Source: Coptodactyla brooksi (taxonomy: Eukaryota; Arthropoda; Insecta; Coleoptera; Scarabaeidae). From it: a stretch of DNA of 24,948 nt. Within the stretch, counting starts at the first letter, position 1. Every line of letters starts with the position of its first letter. Both the position numbers and the translations under genes were made by a program. Positions 17,823-24,948 of the stretch are shown in pieces. The stretch covers positions 1 to 24,948 of the forward strand of contig JAWQRM010000281.1 of assembly GCA_033557675.1 (NCBI GenBank), in the 5' to 3' direction. The notes beneath the pieces were generated by a model that worked only from the letters and a program-made list of their open reading frames with translations, was not told the DNA's origin and did not search any database.

Positions 17823-18299
17823 TCATTGTTCATTTATTTTTGCTTACATATTCTTAGTCTTCAAATGCAGTTGCCAGTGGTTAAGTTCCGATTTATTTCA
17901 CTTTATAATGTTCTGTTCTTTGTTTCAATAGTAGCCTAGATGTTTTGTAGACAGCAAGCATCGTTTATTAGACAGTTTTTTAAATAAATGTTCTCTTACC
18001 TACCACCCCTCTCATACAAGTGTTGAAAGAGTGTTGAAGTAGGTGGATGGACTATATTAACAATGCATAAAAAATCTTATCCAGGAAGATATGGAAGATA
18101 TGGTTCTGTTAGGAAGTACAAAAGAAAGGGAAGACAAAATAGGGCAGAAGTCAATACGAATAGGTCCTTCGAAAAGAATCTCTAGCAAGTTGCCGAAATT
18201 ATTTTGTTGAAATAGGCATATACAGGGATAAATTGTTAGGAATAGAAAGAATTTGGTATTTCAGTTATGCTTTTTAATGAAAAAAAATACAATCCAAAC

Positions 18300-18660
18300 C
18301 CAAGAATGGGTTGAAAAGCATCACGACACATCCGCTACGTTGAAAACAATCATTTGTCGATAATTTAGTGAGTTTCGAACATTCCTTCTTGGTCTCATCT
18401 TGAAAAAGAAAAGACAATCACAGTAGATTATTATGCAGCATTATTGGACTGCTTGAATGACAAAATGAAGAAGAAAGATAGTACATGGCAAAAAAGAGGT
18501 GCCGCTTCACAAAAACAATGCTCTGGCTCACACATCAATGAAAATGATGTGGCAAAATTTAATGAATTACTCTACCATCCCTAGCATTCTCCAGATCTCG
18601 CCCGCAGTAATTACTATTTGTTTCCTTAGTTAAAGAGAGCTCCATGAGAAAAGGTTTGCA
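18300..18660 (+). pseudogene. Mariner (SETMAR-like) transposase remnant
   Basis: Frames with the mariner catalytic domain: EWVEKHHDTSATLKTI (about 18305), then SWSHLEKEKTITVDYYAALL and DCLNDKMKKKDSTWQKRG (18384-18500), corresponding to the YLEKGKTITGEYY block and the KRPHLAKKK block. The second catalytic Asp region (HQDNA in relatives) is garbled here (QKQCSGSHINEN). The third reads HSPDLARSNYYLFP (about 18575-18630), with Asn where the catalytic Asp of the DD34D triad stands. Stops occur before HSPDL and after YLFP. The N-terminal half was not found. Adjacent transposon copies on both sides suggest nested insertion. Confidence 0.78.
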
Positions 18661-18668
18661 GGCAATTG

Positions 18669-18699
18669 TTTCCGGCGTTTAGTCGACAAACGCCGGAAA
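18669..18699. repeat. Perfect 12 bp-arm hairpin
   Basis: TTTCCGGCGTTT (18669-18680) and AAACGCCGGAAA (18688-18699) are exact reverse complements around AGTCGAC. It lies exactly between the mariner remnant and the second transposon 5' end, so it probably marks the abutting ends of these elements. Confidence 0.85.
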
Positions 18700-18701
18700 T
18701 G

Positions 18702-18840
18702 TAACGAGCGTTTCAAAAAATTTCCAGTTGCGGTAGGCTATGTAAAAAAAATCACGTCTTTAATTGACAGATCTATTATTACTGTTTGTCATTTTGACAG
18801 ATGTCAAATCATAAAATTATTGACAAAGTTAGCATTGTTT
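18702..18840 (+). repeat. Transposon 5' end, copy attached to transposase
   Basis: Same 139-base unit as 17684-17822, 1018 bases apart and in the same orientation. It ends four bases before the ATG at 18845, so it serves as the 5' untranslated end of the transposase gene. TGACA motifs resemble those in the 14591 cluster. Confidence 0.82.
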
Positions 18841-18844
18841 AACG

Positions 18845-19300
18845 ATGGTTTTCAATCAAATTCACAAAGCATTCATGGTAGAAGCGTATTTTCGAACAGG
18901 AAATAAAATTGATGGTGAATGGCATTATTCCGTAGACGATTGTTTGAACGAGCTTCAAACTCTTTTCGATACTCTGATGTATTCTGTAAATTTATTTCAT
19001 GTGATTAGAAGTATACAGAGAAAAGAAGGTAGGTCTGGTCAAATGAAAAGTACTTTGGAATCCATTGGAAATGTTCAGCAAAATTGTTGAGAATACACCA
19101 GGAATTTCTCTTCGTGCTCTTGGACAACAGGTGGATGTCTGCTCCCACGTGCCATCGCATTCTAAGGAAGGATTTACATTTTTATACGTATCGCCTGACC
19201 TTTGCACAGCAGATTTATCCAAGAGACTTTGAGCAAAGACATGAATTTGGCCGCCGGTTTCTCATTGACATGAACGAAGATAACTTAAGAACGAAGATAT
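18845..19300 (+). pseudogene. Tc1/mariner-superfamily transposase, N-terminal remnant
   Basis: Starts at an ATG with MVFNQIHKAFMVEAYFRTGN, then GEWHYSVDDCLNELQTLF, the usual beginning of an insect transposase lineage with N-terminal helix-turn-helix. Around 19085 the reading shifts: frame three gives IVENTPGISLRALGQQVDV (recognition helix region), and from about 19145 frame two gives TCHRILRKDLHFYTYRLTFA, QQIYPRDFEQRHEFGRRFL and IDMNED. The catalytic domain is missing because the sequence passes at about 19300 into a Penelope fragment. At least two frameshifts make it non-functional. It is the same broad type as the gene at 10772-11539 but clearly a different lineage. Confidence 0.8.
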
Positions 19301-19307
19301 CTTGGTT

Positions 19308-19701
19308 CCTATATATTTTTAACCAAGTAGGCATAAAAGTTGTCCTTCGATCGAATAACACCTTAAAATCACTGTTTGGTAATCCAAAAGATAAAGTAAA
19401 TATGTTGGAAAAAAGTGGAATTTACGAAATTAGTTGCATGGATTGCGAGAAAAAGTATGTACTGCAAAGAAAAAGAGCCCTGCTAACTAGGTTTAAGGAG
19501 CACGTGACCCACTTGCAGTTTAGGCGGGTAGAAATATCTAGCGTAGCCGAGCATGGTTTTAACAATAACAATAGAATTAGTGTAAAAGGGTGAGATTACT
19601 TAAAAATGTATCCAATAATAGATTCTTGGATGCATTTGAAAGCTTAGAAATTATTAAATGTAAAAATACAATTAATAAGGACAGAGGAGTGATCCCAATA
19701 T
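19308..19701 (+). pseudogene. Penelope-like element GIY-YIG endonuclease, copy 3 with C-terminus
   Basis: Begins LYIFNQVGIKVVLRSNNTLK, the linker LFGNPKDKVNMLEK and the nuclease SGIYEISCMDCEKKYVLQRK, RFKEHVTHLQF, SSVAEHGFNNNN. GIY is intact, the second motif is YVL instead of YIG. After a frameshift near 19590 the tail reads VRLLKNVSNNRFLDAFESLE, IIKCKNTINKDRGVIPI and stops at 19701, giving the natural element C-terminus that copies 1 and 2 lack. The first 220 or so bases are in frame with the preceding transposase, so 19084-19593 is one open 169-codon chimera. A degenerate hammerhead follows 30 bases after the stop, matching the expected GIY-YIG then terminal-repeat order of a PLE. Confidence 0.87.
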
Positions 19702-19731
19702 AGTATAGACATTCACGCTCGTCCTTATTTC

Positions 19732-19780
19732 CTGGTGGCTCTTGACAATGTCGACTTTGTCGACGAAATGCGCATCGTGC
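19732..19780 (+). ncRNA. Degenerate hammerhead ribozyme (Penelope terminal repeat)
   Basis: The core reads CTGGTGG (19732-19738) instead of CTGATGA, so it should be inactive. A hairpin GTCGAC-TTT-GTCGAC (19750-19764) stands at the stem II position, directly before GAAA (19765-19768). Stem III is ATG/CAT with loop CG (19768-19775) followed by C19776 at the cleavage position; other copies have ACG/CGT, so the pair changed on both sides. Stem I is not convincing. Downstream TTATTGTTTTGGTTTA aligns with the sequence following the complete copies. Confidence 0.55.
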
Positions 19781-20287
19781 AATTTATTATTGTTTTGGTT
19801 TAACACTAGAAAGACGGGAGTTTCTTCGATACCTATAACGACGGTTGTAGGTTGACATTGTTTCTCTGCGTAACGTTTCTTATTGCATTTAATAATTATA
19901 AACAATCACTATCATACATTTTGTTGTTTGCGGGGAGGTAAAGGCATTAAAATTGCATATGCAATATACAAGATTTATTAAAATTTCTACATTTGAAGAA
20001 TCATTCAGCTTTCTTACATTTCAGACAAGTCATTGTCATAATATGAGGAAATTTCCGCATACAAATTTATTACAAGTGCCACAGCTATTAATAGTTTTAT
20101 TTCGGTACTTTTCCGTTTGGTATTGAAATTTCTCTTGTAATTTCTTATTCGATGTTAATGTGAGCTTAAATTATTGTAGTTAGATCTAGATTGTTGCCTA
20201 CTCTCTTGATGATAAGGTCGTAAGTTCTTCCGTAAGTTGAATTCTATTGCAAATGAAGAAGTTAGGGTTATCGCGACGCATTGCACA
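19781..20287. other. No gene recognised
   Basis: AT-rich DNA. TTAACACTAGAAAGACGGG at 19800 resembles the TTAA-plus-CACTAG ends of some insect piggyBac elements, but no partner end was seen. The last 80 bases may belong to the N-terminal part of the pogo remnant. Confidence 0.4.
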
Positions 20288-20776
20288 CTATCACCAGAAG
20301 TAGAACAAGAATTAGTAGACTATATTTTAACGCTTGAAAGTTTAATGTTTGGTCTTGATTTTTAATTTTTTGACAATAAACGGTGTAAGAAAGTTAGCAT
20401 TTCAGATTGCTGAAACGAACCAGATACCACACTATTTCAATAAAGGGTCCTAACTACCTGGGAAAAATGGTTCTATGCATTTAAATATAGGCATAAAGAA
20501 ATCAGTTTACCTTAGACTACGTCTATGTTACGTGACATCCTTAAGAAACTTGTTGACGAAAACAAGATTAATGCCACTCGTATATACAATGTGGATGAAT
20601 CAGGAGTAAGCACGATTCAAAATGAATATCAAAAGGTACTTGGTCAGAAAGGGTTATTTGTTAAATGGTTTAAGTATTTCATTCAATCAGTGAAGCCAAC
20701 CAATGACAAAAAGGTTATTTTAGGTTTTGATACAAGAATGCTTAGCACAAGCCAAAAACAAAATACTAAGTTATAA
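20288..20776 (+). pseudogene. Pogo/Tigger-type transposase remnant (DDE_1)
   Basis: Collinear pieces of a pogo-type transposase: LSPEVEQELVDYILTLESLM (20288 on), after a short insertion TINGVRKLAFQIAETNQIPH, then WFYAFKYRHKEISLP (CENP-B-type DNA-binding region), a stop, and an 83-codon frame from 20525 with RDILKKLVDENKINATRIYN, VDESGVSTIQ (first catalytic Asp) and QKVLGQKG. It then jumps to LFVKWFKYFIQSVKP and KKVILGFDTR. The part between QKVLGQKG and LFVKW, about 70-80 residues in relatives, is deleted, and ILGFDTR occupies the place of the second catalytic LLDGH block with the local motif lost. Stops and indels show it is dead. Confidence 0.82.
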
Positions 20777-20886
20777 GAAAAAAGCGCTTTATAGCTATTT
20801 TAAAGTTTCATATTTTCGAGATTTTTCTATTTTTTTAACAATTTTGATTTTTTTGCGAAATTTTCTGACGTGACGATAATTGAAAA

Positions 20887-21120
20887 TTACCTCTTGAAAA
20901 TCGGTGTGAGCTGTGTAATTTTAAGAGAGGGAGGAACATTTCCTGATCGAATCGAACAATTCAGTACGGAAGACAAGGGTTCGGCTATCTGTTCCGCTAC
21001 CATTTTTATGGGTCTCACATGTACTTCGTCGATCCCCGTGCTCCCAATATCTTTCAGTTTACCAATAGTTTCAATTACCTTGTTTGACATAACCGGAAAG
21101 AAATAAATACTGATACACAA
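20887..21120 (-). pseudogene. Non-LTR retrotransposon reverse transcriptase fragment
   Basis: A 77-codon minus frame reads FPVMSNKVIETIGKLKDIGS, TGIDEVHVRPIKMVAEQIAE and PLSSVLNCSIRSGNVPPSLK, ending ITQLTPIFKR. This is the N-terminal block of non-LTR reverse transcriptases (LKxxxSxGIDxIP, IAxPLxxIxNxSxxxGxxPxxLK, VxPIFKKGD) typical of Jockey/CR1/I-type elements. Similarity ends after PIFKR, before the YADD motif, so only the first part of the RT is present. The 5' side joins the dispersed repeat at 21225 after about 100 unassigned bases. Confidence 0.8.
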
Positions 21121-21224
21121 GGAAACTCTAAGTGGAAGCTTCCTTGGGAATTAGTTTGGAAAACAATCCCTCTGGAACTACGAATGAAACTGACACTGGC
21201 AAAATAAAACTTCCGGTAATTAGG

Positions 21225-21781
21225 AAAGGGAAAACACTTAATAAAAAACTAGAAAATATACATCGCACATGACTTTCTCTTACCTTGCCCCTAGTTTAAA
21301 TATAATTTTTCTTTTAATTTCCATTCCTACGTGTCATCTTTTTCCAAAAATGTGTAATAACGCCCAAATGGTGCGATTTAGAACTGATGTGTGATAATTA
21401 AAGTCGCCCTCTAATCTATCTAAGTCTTATAAGGTCTTCAAAACTCTCATAATATACAGGGTGTTCCGTTTAAAAATCTGAAGTTGGACAGTTTTTAGAA
21501 TAAACCGAACACCCTGTATATTCGAAATGTTTGAAAATGTGAAGAGTTCGATGTCATGCAACCTTTATTAGAAACATTTTTGCTAAATACAACAATACCC
21601 GACATTAAGAACAAAATAGCCTCTTGCCCCATAGGATTGCATTTTTATCAATTATGCTTATAACTCGAGAACTGTTGATTTTAAGCATGTACTATCCTTA
21701 TAGTTTTAGTAGATTACAAATATATATATTGTTATAAAAAGTTGTAAAAAATCAAAAAAAAAATTAGGTTAAGTGCCTCAA
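21225..21781 (+). repeat. Dispersed repeat, copy 4 (longest)
   Basis: Has all parts: head with TACATCGCACATGACTTTCT and ACCTTGCCCCTAGTTTAAAT; middle with GGTGCGATTTAGAACTGAT; core with perfect 16 bp arms AATATACAGGGTGTTC (21451-21466) and GAACACCCTGTATATT (21507-21522); tail with AGAGTTCGATGTCATGCAAC, TTAAGCATGTACTATCCTTA and TTAGGTTAAGTGCCTCAA. No protein is encoded. The core, bounded by TA and ending CAGGGTG/CACCCTG, looks like a miniature mariner-type element caught inside an older repeat and then copied with it. Confidence 0.8.
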
Positions 21782-21895
21782 CCATATGTACAATTTTTCC
21801 GAAATCCTTATTGTGACCAGATTATATCATAATTAGCTTGTACGTCAAGTATTGTTTTAATCAGTCTAACGTGGCAGTCTAAAAACAACAGCTTG

Positions 21896-21922
21896 CAGAC
21901 GAACAGACAGACGGACAGACCA
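21896..21922. repeat. GAC-rich microsatellite
   Basis: Short tandem run of GACAGAC/GACGGAC words. Such runs often mark the ends of insect retroelement or MITE copies; here no element end could be fixed. Confidence 0.65.
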
Positions 21923-24147
21923 ATCACTAAAAATAGCATAGATAGGCTACGAAAAGCCTAATTTGTTAAGATCCATCACCACCTAGACATCGATTATTTT
22001 TTGTGAATGCAATACTTTCTCTTAAGAGAAAGTAAAAACATAAAAGCAAACAAATAGAAATGCAAAATTATAGAAATATATTTCTGCGAAAGAAGCAAGC
22101 GAAGGGTATTCAAAATTTAAATTAGACGCAGCAAGATATCTTCATAAAAAAATCAATATTACAGCTAAATAACACCAATGTAATAGTAGTACCATTACGT
22201 ATACAAATGGAACTTCAATTTATCACAACGATTAGTACATAACAAATTACTATTCACAGCAATGAGTAATGACAGGGAAACATTTCAAACTAAAGATTAA
22301 CCGAGTCTTAGCTAAAGCATTTAGATATAAATGCTCTGATATACATAAGACTGCGTCTACTTAATACGGTCCTGGGCTTAACGCTAATTCTCGCTAATAC
22401 CATATAAAATAACGGTTATTCCAAATCCAAACTCTGACCATTCGGTTAAACACCCCGGTAATTCCGAATTAAACCCAGATTACGCTCGACTAATGCCCTT
22501 CAAAGCCTGTTATTATCGATTTAATTGCTCAATTCATTTGATTATATTGCTATGGATCATTAGTGCCTATCCGCGTACATCATAGAGAGACGAGTGGATT
22601 TTAGTGCGTACGTTCTCCTTTATTTAGTCGTGCTTCATATTAATCTCTTTGATATCGAAAATTTAGCAGGAAAAGTAATTGTGTACATTCATGCACGTTT
22701 TAATGAAACAAGAAAATAAACTGACCTCCTTGAAGGACTGCATAATTGAAATCTGCTATCTTCTTGCTTTCACATTTCAACTAACAAGAGTCTCTCCTAA
22801 CTCTTCAGAAAATCATCCCCTTAAGTCCCTCCCTACCCGTTAGTTCGGTAATATTTTCTGTTTTCGACCGAATTAATTAATTCGGTGCCATAGAATTAAT
22901 TAGGTACGTTTAATAAATTTTGCTTTCTATTCGCATGTAATACCATGAGTATGAGTAATCTCTATCATTGCATGCTCATTTAATAATACATCCTGTCTTT
23001 TATATAATATTTCTGGCTTAACTTTTAATTATCCTGTATCTATACACTCATATATGTAAATTGCTTTTCACCACACCTCATGTAACTTTATAGCGACATG
23101 CATAATTATATGCAAAATTTCTTTGTAACTAAATCACTTTTTTACATGCATAAAATTTGATACCAACAGCCTGACCTCGTTGTTAGTCCAAACAAATGCT
23201 TATGCAAACCCACGGTTAGTTACTGTACGAGAGTATAGCTCTAAGCTGCGGTTTCAGCTTACGTTTGGTCGAATAGCCACTCTCTTTTACGCCCGCGAGG
23301 CGTTCATATTGAATGACAGACTTATTATCAGCAGAAAAAGCACCACCACACGTTCTCTACCTTCGATAAGCTTCACCGTTTTTCTAAATTCACCCAACTA
23401 CAAAGAAAGTTCATTACATTACAGAACCTAATCAGATGATAAAGTTAAGTCGATGGGAATCCGGAAGGATTAAGAAACATCACGTTCCCTAATTAATTAC
23501 TTACGTACCCAAAAATGCCCGGACAGAAACATTAATCATTCAGCGTAACGAGAGTGGAAGGGGTAGGTCGTGGATTTGCAGGAAATGCCAGGATGGGGTG
23601 GAAAACGGGAAGGGTCGAAAAAGGATTAATTAAAATCCTTAGTACGCGCCGTTCGTTTCGGTCCGCTGCGTTGAAAAATTGAAATTATACTTTTTCTTAT
23701 TATTTCCGTTTTTGTTCAGATCTTTTTTTTTTCGAATTTTTAATGAACAATTAATTGAAATGAAAAGGTGGTTCAGATTCTACCCGGGAAATTATTTAAA
23801 TGTTCACGTTCCTGTTCTCAATCGGAAATTAACTAGAGGGGGGAAGGTGTGGTGTTGTGACTTAAAAAGCAAAGCTTTCACAAAATCGATGCACGAACAA
23901 GGAAACAAGAGAATTTCCAATTAAGTATTGTTGAATTGTAAAGAGAACACGTTACGGCATGCTAAAAGATTATTAGCTTTAGGATAATTTTTCTTTAATT
24001 TAGGATAACTTTTCTGTACTCCATATTATGAACATTGTTATAAATTTTAGATTTATGATAACCACAAAAGAAGAAATAGTTAGCAGGAATCCTCCCACCA
24101 AGCAATCCTCCCACTTCTTGTTGAATGTAATCATTATCGTAATTTCA
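21923..24147. other. No gene recognised; mostly unique-looking DNA
   Basis: No transposon motif found. Two parts (about 22360-22930 and 23160-23930) have balanced composition and many TAATTA/ATTAAT words, for example TAATTAATTAC near 23489 and GATTAATTAAAATCC near 23624, as expected for homeodomain-binding regulatory DNA. Frames at 23180-23431 and 23679-23924 (81-83 codons, plus) show no domain and are not called. Confidence 0.4.
22867..22886. promoter_or_regulatory. Perfect 20 bp palindrome with homeodomain-type core
   Basis: ACCGAATTAATTAATTCGGT is exactly self-complementary and contains overlapping TTAATTAA/TAATTA sites, typical recognition sequences of dimeric or paired homeodomain proteins. 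A second GAATTAATTAGG follows at 22893. Function is inferred from the motif only. Confidence 0.45.
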
Positions 24148-24948
24148 TGTTTGTAACTGATGAAATGGAATTAAGAACACGTTATGTTTTGGTCAACTAT
24201 AAATAGGGAACGATTCAGTAGAACAATTAGCAAATGATGACATTACACATTCTTCACATGGCCAGGGAAATGTGACCCAATACAAATACCAACTATTCAT
24301 TTGCGCAGGACAGTGATATAGTTAGTTATCGACAGTCATCGACGAGTCATCGACATGCTGACCATTACAGTAGTAATAGCCGTAGTATTTAAAGCTAGTA
24401 TAATCGAATAACTGTAACACCAGAGGCAACAACGTCACATTTAAATAAATACGTTAGTTTGTTCGACAATGTTTTAATGGACCCTCCTAAAGAATGGGTA
24501 GCCATTGACATTGTCATTTATTCCACCCCAAGCATGAACCCATTCCATTGTGCTGATTGGTGGTTACATTTTGTACGTGCTGTAAAAACTATTGCTTTTT
24601 AAATCAGATCATTTTCATTCGATAAATTGATGATAGATTCTTCATTTACTGGTGATAGGTTATGCTGGTGATTGGAAATTTGAAAGGCACGCATTTATTA
24701 TATTTTGTTTACGTATTGAATATGGATTATGAAGCCACAAACTACTGAAATATTAAACGTAGACGCATGATTTTTGTGGTATGACATGAAATACTTATTG
24801 ACATACAATGTAGGAAAGTTCAGCTTGACGCATAGGGCCCCCACTCTACCCCACCAGCCCACGTTTGCCAGGCCCGTTCCGCCGCACGAACGCTTATTGT
24901 TAGTTCCTTTCTGATCCGCTGGTGGCATGTACGCCTAGTCCGTCTTTA
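24148..24948. other. No gene recognised; possible degraded LTR-like stretch and GC-rich edge
   Basis: TATAAATAG (24198), TCAGTAG (24215) and a later AATAAA (24444) come in the order seen in LTRs, but no paired terminal repeat, TG/CA ends or target duplication could be shown. Local repetition ATCGACAGTCATCGACGAGT occurs at 24328. The last 120 bases (24825-24948) are GC-rich and unlike the rest; a minus frame there (24698-24928) has no recognised domain and the stretch is cut by the window end. Confidence 0.3.

Noticed and set aside
18063..18185. Forty-codon frame, Gly/Arg/Lys-rich (MHKKSYPGRYGRYGSVRKYK)
   Set aside because: Short, no homologue recognised, and inside a stack of decayed transposons; basic low-complexity content can arise by chance from AAG/AGA-rich DNA.
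19800..19820. TTAACACTAGAAAGACGGG resembling a piggyBac terminus
   Set aside because: No inverted partner end in the window and not placed at either side of the piggyBac remnant at 532-1258.
24198..24450. TATAAATAG, TCAGTAG and AATAAA in LTR-like order
   Set aside because: No TG/CA ends, paired LTR, target duplication or retroviral-type coding sequence; spacing of TATA to TCAGT is too short.
1..24948. CRISPR arrays, bacterial operons, rRNA or tRNA genes
   Set aside because: No regularly spaced repeats, ribosome-binding sites, cloverleaf or rRNA-like conserved blocks; the content is eukaryotic transposon debris.

Overview
The window looks like a gene-poor stretch of an arthropod nuclear genome, most likely an insect. 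It is AT-rich, has no convincing complete host gene, and is packed with decayed transposable elements of families common in insects: piggyBac, Penelope-like elements (PLEs), several Tc1/mariner-type lineages, pogo, Crypton, a non-LTR retrotransposon and MITEs. The order cannot be fixed from the sequence. All family names come from motifs read by eye in conceptual translations; no database search was run.

Layout. 1-1260: AT microsatellite, an 85-90 bp direct repeat and an internally deleted piggyBac transposase (minus). 2760-3990: Penelope cluster with a plus GIY-YIG fragment, a promoter-like stretch, a truncated hammerhead ribozyme, an inverted second GIY-YIG/RT-tail fragment and then a complete hammerhead motif. 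5239-5463: one unassigned ORF, possibly a terminal exon. 6460-7135: two copies of a dispersed repeat (more at 15295, 16116 and 21225). 7795-8813: rotted DDE transposase. 9110-9444: hAT-like MITE. 9840-10340: GC-richer, non-TE-looking island. 10652-11735: mariner-type element with about 70 bp terminal inverted repeats around a deleted transposase. 12301-12562: perfect 20 bp palindrome and a GC-rich fold-back. 12563-13830: GC-richer unique-looking DNA. 13840-14250: Tc1 fragment (minus). 15609-15929: Crypton recombinase fragment (minus). 16721-16763: second complete hammerhead motif. 17684-19780: nested set of a duplicated transposon 5' end, a mariner remnant, a second transposase remnant fused in frame to a third Penelope GIY-YIG, and a degenerate hammerhead. 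20288-21120: pogo and RT fragments. 21225-21781: best copy of the dispersed repeat. 21923-24948: mostly unique-looking AT-rich DNA with homeodomain-type TAATTA sites.

No genes here work together as a pathway. The coherent system is the Penelope family: three GIY-YIG fragments plus four hammerhead sites, all four in plus orientation. Hammerheads in PLE terminal repeats are known. Points of interest here are conserved stems with covarying pairs in old copies, an extra unpaired U in the core, an inverted fragment flanked by two same-strand ribozymes, and an in-frame transposase/GIY-YIG chimera.
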